A DNA stretch of 47,695 bases from the NCBI GenBank assembly GCA_014238095.1, contig JABABT010000006.1, positions 1-47,695 on the forward strand, in the 5' to 3' direction. The notes beneath the pieces were generated by a model. It did not search any database. It was not told the DNA's origin and worked only from the letters and a program-made list of their open reading frames with translations. The first letter of the stretch is position 1, and every line of letters starts with the position of its first letter. Source of the DNA: Candidatus Aenigmatarchaeota archaeon. Its GTDB lineage: Archaea; Aenigmatarchaeota; Aenigmatarchaeia; CG10238-14; SCSR01. The position numbers and the translations under genes were made by a program. Below are positions 1-8,446 of the stretch, one piece after another.

Positions 1-377
1 ACAGCTTTAATCCAAGAAACTTCTTCTGGTTTATTACATTTCTTTAACCATTTGTAAAATTTTCTTATTGAAACTTTAAATAAATATTTAGTCCAATCTT
101 TATAATTAGGATTTTTTTCTATATCTAAAATCATATTTTTAATATCATTCATTTTTGCTTTTTCAAATCCAATTTTTAATTTCCTAGATAATTTTACTAA
201 AATACTCATATATTTTACATTACAACTTAAAGATAATCCTTCTAAAGATAAATTATCAGAATATTCTCTTAGAACTTTTTTATCTCTTTTTGGAATTTTA
301 TTATCTTCTTCTAATATTTGAAATATTCTTTTCAACCTTTTATCAAATCCATATATTTTTATAATATCTTGGTTCAT
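1..377 (-). CDS. Tyrosine recombinase (integrase), N-terminal part only
   Basis: An open frame starts at ATG 377 and runs off the left window edge (125 codons seen), so it is absent from the ORF track. The visible part resembles the N-terminal core-binding (SAM-like) domain of archaeal tyrosine recombinases: helical, ending in KYLFKVSIRKFYKWLKKC and then EEVSWIKA. The catalytic domain with its R-H-R-Y residues lies outside the window. Such enzymes do site-specific recombination, either resolving chromosome dimers (XerA-like) or moving integrated elements; the visible part does not decide between these. The family call rests on motif resemblance only. Confidence 0.6.
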   Translation of the reverse strand, partial: MNQDIIKIYGFDKRLKRIFQILEEDNKIPKRDKKVLREYSDNLSLEGLSLSCNVKYMSILVKLSRKLKIGFEKAKMNDIKNMILDIEKNPNYKDWTKYLFKVSIRKFYKWLKKCNKPEEVSWIKA

Positions 378-442
378 ATTACAATTCACCTCTAAATGCT
401 ATTAAACTGTGTAAATTTCTAGGTTGTATGAACAAGAATGAA

Positions 443-511
443 ACCCTTGCCCCGTTCTTCTACATCATATACGGTTTGAAACCAAATCAGTAGAGGCTTT
501 TGAAGCAAGGT
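443..511 (-). ncRNA. Candidate kink-turn structured RNA
   Basis: This is a GC-rich island in otherwise AT-rich intergenic DNA. Read on the minus strand, it folds as nested helices. The outer helix is ACCUUGC with GCAAGG, separated by internal loops from an upper stem, CUCUAC with GUAGA. Directly above that stem lie CUGA and AUGAUG, placed to form the tandem sheared G-A pairs of an L7Ae-type kink-turn, capped by a GGUUUCAAACC hairpin. A lower stem, pocket, upper stem and apical kink-turn is the plan of archaeal H/ACA guide RNAs. However, no clear ACA box follows the outer helix, so the class is uncertain. Strand and ends are estimates. A recombination site for the adjacent integrase is an alternative. 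Confidence 0.3.
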
Positions 512-590
512 AATAATTAATAATATTTGATAGTTAAAAAATTAATTAAAAATAAAAAAATAAAAAATTTTTAATGGTTATATTTTAAAA

Positions 591-752
591 TTATCTTTTT
601 TTAGTTGTTTTTTTCTTAGACTTTTTCTTTGTAGTTGCTTTTTTCTTAGCTGGCTTTTTCATACTTGCTTTTTTCTTAGCTGGCTTTTTCATACTTGTCT
701 TTTTTGTTTTTCTAACCATTTTCTTTCCTGTTTTCTTTTTCATTACTGGCAT
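591..752 (-). CDS. Lysine-rich repeat protein (histone H1-like tail)
   Basis: This 53-codon frame, too short for the ORF track, runs from ATG 752 to a TAA at 591-593. The product is almost only Lys, Thr, Ala, Pro, Ser and Met, with the 10-residue unit SMKKPAKKKA present twice in tandem and more TKKKSKKK-type sequence after it. It has no hydrophobic core and should be disordered and strongly basic. It resembles H1-like tails that bind DNA or RNA, so a nucleoid or RNA-binding role is possible, but no domain is recognised. Low complexity means that chance coding is not excluded. Confidence 0.55.
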   Translation of the reverse strand: MPVMKKKTGKKMVRKTKKTSMKKPAKKKASMKKPAKKKATTKKKSKKKTTKKR

Positions 753-917
753 ATTTATCTAAAATAAATTGTTTTTGACTTAAAAATAGTTTTCTATTTA
801 TTGATTTGTGTATAAAATATAAAAAAATTAATATTTAATCCAAAAAATTTATTTTATTTTTAATTATTTTTTTAAAATTTTATTATTATTTAAAAAATAT
901 ATTATTTTTATAAAAAA

Positions 918-2195
918 TTAGTAAAGATAACCCCATGTATGTAAACTATCACTATCTTGTACCCATCTTTCACCAATATCGGTTCTATAATACATATTTG
1001 GAATTGTTAAATTATTTACACGATTATAAGTTTGTTTAATAGCATCATTCATTGTTATACCAGATCCAGTAACAATTACAGGATAACCTGATGCACCAGC
1101 TATTACCCAATCATTATTAACTAATTTTACTTCAGCAATATGAACTCCATCTTTATTTTTACCTTTGAATATTATACTTGCACCTTCAGATTGTTTTTTA
1201 AATGTTGTATAATCATCAAATGGAAATGGTGGTGTTGCTATTACAACTCCAATTTGGAAACCTTTTTTTACTTTTATATCAATATTTTTTCCTTTTCCTA
1301 AATCAAGTAAAAATTGTCCCCATTCACTAATAATAGCTTCTGAAAAAATCCATGTCAATGGAAATCCAAATCTTGAAGTCCATTCAAGTGGATAAACTCC
1401 TTTTCCATTAGCAATACAATTTATATCAATATATCCAACATATCCTGATTCTGCAAGTTTATTTTTCATTTTTAATAATGTTAATTCGAACATTTTATTC
1501 CATTGAGTCCAAAACATTGATGTTCCCATTTCACCTGTACTAGGTCCAAGATTTCCTGGAAAAAATTTCTTATGTTCAAAATTTATATTAATTGGATAAA
1601 TAAAATCTTTACCATTAAAAAAAGCTCCTATTCCAACTTCAACACCAGAAACATATTTTTGTACAAGAAATTCTTTTATCTTCTTTTCCCAATTATTTCT
1701 TTTAAAATGTTCTAAAACATTTATTACATCATTTCCATCATTTTCTTGTCCTACAAATGAAAGTTCTTTTTCATTTTGTGCTTTACCACTTGGTTTTATT
1801 ACATATCTATCTGGATGTTCTTTTATAAAATCAATTGCAGAATTAAAATTTGTAAAATTCCAACTAGGTAAAATTATAACACCGGAATTTTTTAACTCTT
1901 TTTGTCCAAAATCTCTATTATCTTCTAATTTATCTGTATAACTTGAACCACCAATAACAATTTTACCTTGAGATCTAAGTTTATCTGCTCTTTTTCCAAA
2001 TCCTATATCTTCAAAAACAATAACATCTGCCCAATCAATATACTCTTTCCAATTTTCTATTTTTTCTACAAATCCATTCCCAATATTTTTAGCATAATTA
2101 TATCCTATAAAAAATTTTATATCATGACCTTCTTTTTTTATATCATTTGCTAGGTCTACTAAACTTCCTTCTAATGTTACGAATAAGAATTTCAA
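918..2195 (-). CDS. PurD-like ATP-grasp enzyme
   Basis: This 425-residue protein has the layout of phosphoribosylamine-glycine ligase (GAR synthetase, PurD). An N-terminal Rossmann-like part (KFLFVTLEG) is followed by an ATP-grasp fold with a nucleotide-binding lysine in YVIKPSGKAQNEKELSFVG (about residues 130-150). The core is VQKYVSGVEVGIGAFF, then PGNLGPSTGEMGT and a metal/ATP-binding YIDINCIAN...PLEWTSRFG stretch, with a PurD-type C-terminal domain ending at WGYLY. PurD joins phosphoribosylamine and glycine using ATP. No other purine gene is in the window, so this paralogue may act on another amine/carboxylate pair. It is a stand-alone minus-strand gene whose product is of normal family length. 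Confidence 0.7.
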   Translation of the reverse strand: MKFLFVTLEGSLVDLANDIKKEGHDIKFFIGYNYAKNIGNGFVEKIENWKEYIDWADVIVFEDIGFGKRADKLRSQGKIVIGGSSYTDKLEDNRDFGQKELKNSGVIILPSWNFTNFNSAIDFIKEHPDRYVIKPSGKAQNEKELSFVGQENDGNDVINVLEHFKRNNWEKKIKEFLVQKYVSGVEVGIGAFFNGKDFIYPININFEHKKFFPGNLGPSTGEMGTSMFWTQWNKMFELTLLKMKNKLAESGYVGYIDINCIANGKGVYPLEWTSRFGFPLTWIFSEAIISEWGQFLLDLGKGKNIDIKVKKGFQIGVVIATPPFPFDDYTTFKKQSEGASIIFKGKNKDGVHIAEVKLVNNDWVIAGASGYPVIVTGSGITMNDAIKQTYNRVNNLTIPNMYYRTDIGERWVQDSDSLHTWGYLY

Positions 2196-2315
2196 ATTTT
2201 AATCTCCATTATTTATAATTATAATTAGTATAATAATTTATAATGTTTTTTATTTTATTAAAAATAATTTTCAAAAATTTAATAAAGAACAATTGCTTAA
2301 AAGTATTAGATAGAT

Positions 2316-4640
2316 ATGCAAGAACCTAAATTGAAAGAAAATAGATGGAATCATAAACTAGAAAAAGATATATTAGAAAAATGGAATGAAGAATCTAATA
2401 TTTATAAATTTGACGAAAATGCAGATGAAATTTTTATAATGGATACTCCTCCACCATATCCTAGTGGAAGACCTTGGCATATAGGAGCAGCTGCTCATTA
2501 TTCTCAAATAGATATGATAGCAAGATCTCAAAGAATGATGGGTAAAAGTGTTATGTTTCCTATTGGTATTGATAGAAATGGTATAGGAGTAGAAAATTAT
2601 ACTGAAAAGAAATGTGGAGTTAGTATACATACAACTTCACGTGAAAATTTTTTAAAATTATGTAAAGAAACATTCAATGAATTGGAAGATGAAATGATAA
2701 CTATAATGAAACATCTTGGTTTATCTTGTGATTTTAAAAATTATTATAGAACAGATTCAGATGAATATAGAGCTTTAACACAATCTACTTTCATTAATCT
2801 TTGGAAAAATAATTTAATTTACGAAGATACTAGACCTAATAATTTTTGTGTAAAATGTGGAACAACAATAGCAGATGCAGAAGTTTTGTATGATGAAATA
2901 TCAACAGATTTAGTTTATATGAAATTCAAAACAGAAGAAGATGAAAATATAATTGTAGCATCAACTAGACCAGAATTACTTGGAGCATGTCAAATAATTA
3001 TTGTAAATCCAAAAGACAAAAAAAATAGTAAATTTATTGGAAAGAATGTTATAATTCCATTATTTAATAGAAAAGTTAAAGTTATTTCTCATCCACAAGC
3101 TAAAATAGAATTTGGATCTGGTGTAGCAATGATTTGTAGTTATGGAGATTTTTCTGATGTAAGATTATTTCGTGAATTAAAATTAAAAGAAATTGTTATG
3201 ATAGATAAAAGAGGTAAGTTAACAGATAAAGCTTGTAATTATAATGGTCTTTCTGTTAAAATTGCTAGAGAAAAAATAATTGAAGATTTAGAAAAATCAG
3301 AACTTATAATTAAAAAAGAAAAAATAATTCATAGAACACCAATTTGTGAAAGAAGTAAAAATCCTATTGAAATTATTCCAATGAAAGAATATTATTTGAA
3401 ACAATTAAATTCTATTGAAAAAATAAGAGAAGCAACTAATAAATTAAAAATGTATCCTAAAAATTCAAAACAAATTCTTTTAGATTGGATAAATTCAATT
3501 TCTATTGATTGGCCAATATCAAGAAGAAGATTTTATGCAACAGAAATTCCAATTTGGTATTGTAAAAAATGTAATGAACCACATATTCCAAAACCTGGTA
3601 AATATTATAGACCATGGAAAGATAATTCACCTTTTGAAAAATGTAACAAATGTAATTCAAATGAGTTAATTGGAGAAACAAGAACATTTGATACTTGGAT
3701 GGATTCAAGTATTAGTGCATTAGCTATTTCAAAATTAAGAAATAATGAAAAATTATTTGAAAAAACATATCCTACATCTATACGTACACAAGGTAAAGAT
3801 ATTATAAGAACTTGGTTATATTATTCAATGCTTAGATGTGAACAAATAACTAAAAAAATACCATGGGATTCTGCTTGGATAATGGGTTATGTTGTTGATG
3901 AAAAAGGTAAGAAAATGAGTAAAAGTAAAGGAAATGTTGTAGACCCAATACCTATATTAGATAACTATGGATCAGATAATTTTAGATTTTGGAGTGCTGC
4001 TGAAGCAGGTCTTGGTTCTGATTTTAGATTTTCTGAAGATAAATTACGTGGATCAAGTAAATTTATGACAAAATTATGGAATATTGCAAGATTTGTTTCT
4101 TCATTTCCACAACCATCAAAACCAAATTTAACAAATACTGATAAATGGATTTTAAATAGTCTTGAAAAATTAATTTTAGTATCTAAAGAAGCCTATAAAG
4201 AATATAATTTTTTCATACCAGCAAATAAAATTCGTGAATTTGTATGGAATATATTTGCTGATCATTATATTGAAATGATTAAAACACGTGCTTATGGAGA
4301 AGGAAATTTTAATAAAGAAGAAATAGAATCTGCACATTATACTCTTCATGAAGTTTTAAGAAAAATTTTACAATTAATTGCACCAATAACACCTTTTATT
4401 ACAGATTATGTTTATAGAAATCTGTATGAATCTAAAGTTCATAATTCAAAATTTGAAAATATAATTAATATAGAAGATGTTTCTGATATAACAAATAATA
4501 TAATTGAATTTAATTCTAATGTTTGGAATGAAAAAAAATCAAAAGGAATTTCTTTAAGAGATGAAATTAGTTTTCAAATTCCAGAAAATTTAAAAAGCTA
4601 TGAAAAAGATTTAATTATAATGCATAAATTAATTAAGTGA
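2316..4640 (+). CDS. valS: Valyl-tRNA synthetase
   Basis: A class Ia synthetase that charges tRNA-Val. The catalytic core begins with MDTPPPYPSGRPWHIGAAA, the HIGH-motif region in the form found in one archaeal ValRS subgroup. It is followed by the CP1 editing domain (ASTRPELLGACQIIIVNP, about residues 215-235), WPISRRRFYATEIPIWYC with Cys pairs suited to zinc, FDTWMDSSISAL and the KMSKSKGNVVDP loop (about residue 535). The ISRRRFYATEIP and DSSIS signatures separate it from LeuRS and IleRS. At 774 residues it is shorter than I expect for the family, and the loss is in the C-terminal anticodon-binding and coiled-coil part. It ends 4 nt before prf1, so the two probably form an operon. Confidence 0.92.
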   Translation: MQEPKLKENRWNHKLEKDILEKWNEESNIYKFDENADEIFIMDTPPPYPSGRPWHIGAAAHYSQIDMIARSQRMMGKSVMFPIGIDRNGIGVENYTEKKCGVSIHTTSRENFLKLCKETFNELEDEMITIMKHLGLSCDFKNYYRTDSDEYRALTQSTFINLWKNNLIYEDTRPNNFCVKCGTTIADAEVLYDEISTDLVYMKFKTEEDENIIVASTRPELLGACQIIIVNPKDKKNSKFIGKNVIIPLFNRKVKVISHPQAKIEFGSGVAMICSYGDFSDVRLFRELKLKEIVMIDKRGKLTDKACNYNGLSVKIAREKIIEDLEKSELIIKKEKIIHRTPICERSKNPIEIIPMKEYYLKQLNSIEKIREATNKLKMYPKNSKQILLDWINSISIDWPISRRRFYATEIPIWYCKKCNEPHIPKPGKYYRPWKDNSPFEKCNKCNSNELIGETRTFDTWMDSSISALAISKLRNNEKLFEKTYPTSIRTQGKDIIRTWLYYSMLRCEQITKKIPWDSAWIMGYVVDEKGKKMSKSKGNVVDPIPILDNYGSDNFRFWSAAEAGLGSDFRFSEDKLRGSSKFMTKLWNIARFVSSFPQPSKPNLTNTDKWILNSLEKLILVSKEAYKEYNFFIPANKIREFVWNIFADHYIEMIKTRAYGEGNFNKEEIESAHYTLHEVLRKILQLIAPITPFITDYVYRNLYESKVHNSKFENIINIEDVSDITNNIIEFNSNVWNEKKSKGISLRDEISFQIPENLKSYEKDLIIMHKLIK

Positions 4641-4641
4641 T
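4637..4641 (+). promoter_or_regulatory. GUGAU ribosome-binding site of prf1
   Basis: GTGAT lies 3 nt before the prf1 ATG and contains the valS stop codon TGA. GUGAU matches the 5' part of the archaeal Shine-Dalgarno sequence (GGUGAU, pairing with the 16S 3' end). The same element at 3-4 nt spacing precedes rpl37e, aspS, mcm, the OB-fold gene at 22643 and rps26e, which supports all of those starts. Confidence 0.65.
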
Positions 4642-4644
4642 ATT

Positions 4645-5850
4645 ATGATTACACAAGAAACCTTTACATTAAAAAAAATGATAAAAGAATTAGAATCTAT
4701 AAAAGGTAGACATACAGAATTAGTTTCAGTTTTTGTTTCTGCTGGATCTAATCTTCAAGATTCAATTGATCAGGTAAAAAATGAACAATCAACTGCAAAT
4801 AATATAAAATCTAAAGCTAATAGGAAAAATGTTGTTGATGCATTAGAAAAAATTATACAACATTTAAGAACTTTTAGAAAAACTCCAAAAAATGGTTTAG
4901 TAGTTTTTTCTGGAAATGTTTCTGAAAATGAAGGTAAAACAAATATAAAATTATGGAGTATGGAACCTCCAATAGAATTAAAAAAGAAAGTTTATTGGTG
5001 TGACCAAGTTTTTATTTTAGATCCACTTTATGAAATGGTAAAAGAAAAAGAAATATATGGATTAATTGTTATGGATTCAAAAGAAGCAGATATAGGATTT
5101 TTAACAGGTAAAAGAATAGAGTCTGTATTACATTTTGATTCAGCTGTACCAGGAAAAACAACAAAAGGAGGATATTCACAAATGAGATATCAACATGTAA
5201 GAGAAGCATTGTTAAATGATTTTATGAAGAAAATAGGAGAAAATGCTTCAAAAATTTTTATGAAAGAAAAAAATCTTAAAGGAGTTATTGTTGGTGGTCC
5301 TGGACCAAATAAAGAAATTTTTATGAAAGGAGAACATTTAACAGATATGGTAAAGAGAAAGGTTCTTGGAATAAAAGATGTTAGTTATACAGGTGAATAT
5401 GGTTTAGAAGAATTAGTTAATAGATCAGAAGATTTATTAAAAGAAGCAAGTCTTTTACATGAAAAAGAATTATTAGAAAAATTTTTTGAAAATTTAAGAA
5501 AAGATGGAAATGTTGTTTATGGTCTTGAAAATACAAAAAAAGTTCTTGAAATTGGTGCAGTAGATTCTTTACTTATTTCTGAAAATTTTGAATTATGGCA
5601 TGCAACATTAAGATGTCAAACAGGTCATGATAAAATAACTGATTTAATTGAATTTGATTTAGATAAACAAAAATGTGAAATATGTAACACTAATATGAAT
5701 TTAATAGATAAGAAAGAAGTTGTTGAAATTATTACAGAAAAAACACTTGAATTTGGTGGTGTTGTTGAGCTAATATCAGTAGATACTAGACAAGGAAAAC
5801 AATTTGAAAAGATAGGTGGTGTTGGAGCCTTACTTAGGTATAAAGTTTAA
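4645..5850 (+). CDS. prf1: Peptide chain release factor aRF1 with GGY instead of GGQ
   Basis: Archaeal class-1 release factor of near-normal length (401 residues), which reads all three stop codons and triggers peptidyl-tRNA hydrolysis. Domain 1 has the NIKS motif (TANNIKSKANRKN, about residue 51) and the YxCxxxF motif (YWCDQVF), both for stop-codon recognition. Domain 3 keeps VIVGGPGPNKEIFMKGE and YTGEYGLEEL, with Cys pairs near the C-terminus (LRCQTGH, CEICNTN). The catalytic loop in domain 2 reads VPGKTTKGGYSQMRYQHVRE, where the family has GKxxxGGQSARRFERxRE. An ungapped alignment puts Tyr at the universally conserved Gln, with a Gln two residues later. The DNA (gga gga tat tca caa) is unambiguous. 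Cotranscribed with valS. Confidence 0.93.
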   Translation: MITQETFTLKKMIKELESIKGRHTELVSVFVSAGSNLQDSIDQVKNEQSTANNIKSKANRKNVVDALEKIIQHLRTFRKTPKNGLVVFSGNVSENEGKTNIKLWSMEPPIELKKKVYWCDQVFILDPLYEMVKEKEIYGLIVMDSKEADIGFLTGKRIESVLHFDSAVPGKTTKGGYSQMRYQHVREALLNDFMKKIGENASKIFMKEKNLKGVIVGGPGPNKEIFMKGEHLTDMVKRKVLGIKDVSYTGEYGLEELVNRSEDLLKEASLLHEKELLEKFFENLRKDGNVVYGLENTKKVLEIGAVDSLLISENFELWHATLRCQTGHDKITDLIEFDLDKQKCEICNTNMNLIDKKEVVEIITEKTLEFGGVVELISVDTRQGKQFEKIGGVGALLRYKV

Positions 5851-5875
5851 ATAAACTATTTTTCAATTTAAATCA

Positions 5876-6958
5876 ATGGCATATGGAAAAGATTTATTAT
5901 TTTTATTATCTGAAGGTATAGGAATAGAAAATTCATTTAATAATGAATTTATTATTTTTGGAGCAATTATTGGATTATTTTTAATATTTAGTTTAAGTTT
6001 TCGTTTTATAAATTTAAAAATTATTCATCGTTTTATAAAATATACAGATACAGATTTAGATGATATTATCTTGAAAGTAATAAAGAAGCCTATATTACTA
6101 CTAATTATTATATTAGGATTTTATTTAGGATTTCAAGAATTGTCCATATTAGAAAAATCATTATTCTATATTAATGGTGTGTTATTTACATTTTCAATAT
6201 TAATAGTTTCTAATATTATAATAAAATTATCAAACTTTTTTATTTCAAGAATAATTATACGTGATGATGTTAAGAAAACACCTAAATTAATTAATAGAAT
6301 TATAAGTTCTATAATTTTACTTTTAGCAGCTTTAATAATATTCAATTATTTAGGTTTTGATGTAACAGTTATATTTGCAGCACTTGGAGTTGGTGGTATT
6401 GCAATAGGTTTTGCATTAAAGGAAACTTTATCAAATTTTTTCTCAGGAGTTAATATTGTTTCTGATAGACAAATAAATGTTGATGATTATGTTGAATTAC
6501 CAGAAAAAAATATACAAGGTTATGTTGAAGATATTGGTTGGAGATCAACTAAAATAAAACCATTTGGTGGAAATACTATAATTATTCCAAATAGTAAATT
6601 AGCAGAAAATATTATAACAAATAAAACATCCAAAAATAAAGAAACAGGAATTATTATTGAATGTGGAGTTTCTTATGAATCTGATTTAGAAAATGTTGAG
6701 AAAATTACTTTAAAAATAGCAAAACAAATCCAAAAAAATACTCAAGGTGCATTAAAAGATTTTAATCCTTTATTTAGATATAAAAAATTTGGAGATTCTA
6801 ATATAGAATTTTATGTAGTACTTAGAGTTGAAAGATTTATTGAAAGATATAATGTAAAACATCAATTCATTAAAAAATTGAAATCAGAATTTGATAAAGA
6901 AGGAATAGAAATTGCATGGCCAATCAGAAAAGTTTATAATGTAAATATAGAAGAATAA
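5876..6958 (+). CDS. MscS-family mechanosensitive channel
   Basis: This 360-residue membrane protein should form a heptameric tension-gated channel that releases solutes on osmotic downshock. Several N-terminal transmembrane helices (within about residues 25-155) lead to the pore-lining helix and beta domain typical of MscS: ALGVGGIAIGFALKETLSNFFSG, then DRQINVDDYVEL, GYVEDIGWRSTKI and IIIPNSKL. A soluble alpha/beta domain follows up to about residue 355. It starts 25 nt after prf1 on the same strand and ends immediately before the convergent tatD stop. No truncation is visible. Confidence 0.9.
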   Translation: MAYGKDLLFLLSEGIGIENSFNNEFIIFGAIIGLFLIFSLSFRFINLKIIHRFIKYTDTDLDDIILKVIKKPILLLIIILGFYLGFQELSILEKSLFYINGVLFTFSILIVSNIIIKLSNFFISRIIIRDDVKKTPKLINRIISSIILLLAALIIFNYLGFDVTVIFAALGVGGIAIGFALKETLSNFFSGVNIVSDRQINVDDYVELPEKNIQGYVEDIGWRSTKIKPFGGNTIIIPNSKLAENIITNKTSKNKETGIIIECGVSYESDLENVEKITLKIAKQIQKNTQGALKDFNPLFRYKKFGDSNIEFYVVLRVERFIERYNVKHQFIKKLKSEFDKEGIEIAWPIRKVYNVNIEE

Positions 6959-7711
6959 TTAAATTAAAAATATTTTTTTTGCATTTTTAGTCAATATTTT
7001 ATCTACTTCTTCTGGTTCCATTTCTTTCTTTTCTGCTATTTTATTTATTGTGACATTTATGTTTTGAGGTACATTTATTTTTCCAGTAAATGGAGAATTA
7101 AATGGAGAATCAGTTTCTGTAACAAGATTTTCTAATGGAAATCTTTCAGCAATTTTTAATAAATTCTTATTTGTTGGTGTTATTGTTGACATTGATATAT
7201 AATATCCAGAGTCTATAATTTCTTTTGCAAGAGTAACATTTCCAGAAAAATGATGAAAAACTACATTATTTAAATCTGTTTTTAAAACAGTTTCAAATGT
7301 ATCCTTTTCTGCTTTTCTTGAGTGTAAAATTACAGGTAAATTCATTTCTTTAGCTAGATTTAAAAAAATTCTAAACCAATTCTTACATCTTTTTTGTGAA
7401 TTTTCTTCTTTAATCCAATGATAATCAAGACCAATTTCACCTATTCCAACAATATCATTTTTATGTTCTCTAATTAAATCCATATGTTTCTCTAATTGTT
7501 CATTTCTCATTCCTTCTACATCTTCTGGATGTATTCCAAGTGTAAGATAAATAAAATTCTTATTATTTTTATGAAGTTCAACAGATTCTTTTAAATCATT
7601 TACAAGACCACATGTAATTACAGCTTCCATTTTCTCTTTTGCATCTTTTATTATTTCATCTAAATTATCTTTCATTGTTGGAAAATTTAAATGAGAATGT
7701 ACATCAATCAT
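6959..7711 (-). CDS. tatD: TatD-family metal-dependent deoxyribonuclease
   Basis: TIM-barrel amidohydrolase-type nuclease. The N-terminal metal ligands are in MIDVHSHLNF; later family blocks are IGEIGLDYHW (metal-binding Glu), PVILHSRKAEKDTF, VFHHFSGN and LVTETDSPF (catalytic Asp). TatD proteins act as 3'-exonucleases or endonucleases on DNA. The ORF track begins 21 codons upstream at 7774, but those residues (MFFSIIFSHYKLY...) are not part of the family. The methionine of MIDVHSH at 7711 gives the standard start and removes the overlap with the divergent gene at 7748. The product is 250 residues, a normal length. Confidence 0.9.
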   Translation of the reverse strand: MIDVHSHLNFPTMKDNLDEIIKDAKEKMEAVITCGLVNDLKESVELHKNNKNFIYLTLGIHPEDVEGMRNEQLEKHMDLIREHKNDIVGIGEIGLDYHWIKEENSQKRCKNWFRIFLNLAKEMNLPVILHSRKAEKDTFETVLKTDLNNVVFHHFSGNVTLAKEIIDSGYYISMSTITPTNKNLLKIAERFPLENLVTETDSPFNSPFTGKINVPQNINVTINKIAEKKEMEPEEVDKILTKNAKKIFLI

Positions 7712-7747
7712 AATAATACTTATTATTATTGAAACATATAATTTATA

Positions 7748-8446
7748 GTGGCTAAAAATAATAGAAAAAAACAAGCAATTAAGAAATCAAAATCATTAAA
7801 ATCTAAAAATAAGTCAATTAATTATATATGGAAAGGTAATAATATTAATAAAAATTTTAGTAATAAATTTACTAAACATGCTAAAATTTTCCATATAAGA
7901 TATGGTAATTTAGTTCTTGTTATAATTGGAATAATTGCAAGTATATGGTTAATTTATAATCCAGAAATATTAATTTCATTAACTGTTAAAGAAGAATTTG
8001 GTTATTTATCTGCATTTATTTTAGGACTCATTTATCCAACAGGTGTTACAACTGCAGCATCAATAGTAGGATTTTATATAATTGGTAATACATTAAATCC
8101 ATATTTATTAGCAATTGTTGGTTCTATTGGAGCAATTATAACAGATTTTTTAATTTTTCATTTTATTCGTCATAAATTATTAGATTATTTTGATAAATTT
8201 GCTAATAAATTTTCTAAAATAAGCATAAATATTTGGAGATATAAAGTAAATAATCATAAATATTTAAAACATTTAGTACCTTTATTTGCAGGATTTTTAA
8301 TTGCTTCTCCTATTCCAACAGAAATTGCAATAGGTATATTTGCAGCTATAAAATTCAAAATGAAATGGTTTCTTCTTTATGCATTTTTATTCCATGCACT
8401 TAGTATATTTGTTATAGTTCAGTTAGGAGCTTATAATATATTTTAA
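7748..8446 (+). CDS. VTT/DedA-like membrane protein
   Basis: This 232-residue protein starts at GTG 7748. A very basic, probably cytosolic N-terminus of about 50 residues is followed by about four to five hydrophobic segments. The central block LGLIYPTGVTTAASIVGFYIIG and the later LVPLFAGFLIASPIPTEIAIG, with helix-breaking prolines, resemble the paired re-entrant segments of VTT (SNARE-associated/DedA-type) and small multidrug-export-like proteins. DedA proteins are linked to lipid flipping and membrane homeostasis; the substrate here is unknown. It is divergent from tatD and overlaps the end of convergent rps8e by a few bases. Confidence 0.6.
   Translation: MAKNNRKKQAIKKSKSLKSKNKSINYIWKGNNINKNFSNKFTKHAKIFHIRYGNLVLVIIGIIASIWLIYNPEILISLTVKEEFGYLSAFILGLIYPTGVTTAASIVGFYIIGNTLNPYLLAIVGSIGAIITDFLIFHFIRHKLLDYFDKFANKFSKISINIWRYKVNNHKYLKHLVPLFAGFLIASPIPTEIAIGIFAAIKFKMKWFLLYAFLFHALSIFVIVQLGAYNIF

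Noticed and set aside
443-511. tRNA gene at the 69-nt GC-rich element
   Set aside because: The outer helix looks like an acceptor stem, but there is no 5-bp T stem with a TTCxAxx loop and no D or anticodon arm.
2316-2630. ValRS with HIGA instead of HIGH as a sign of decay
   Set aside because: PWHIGAAAHYSQIDMIAR is, to my recollection, the normal form in one archaeal ValRS subgroup, and all other motifs are intact.
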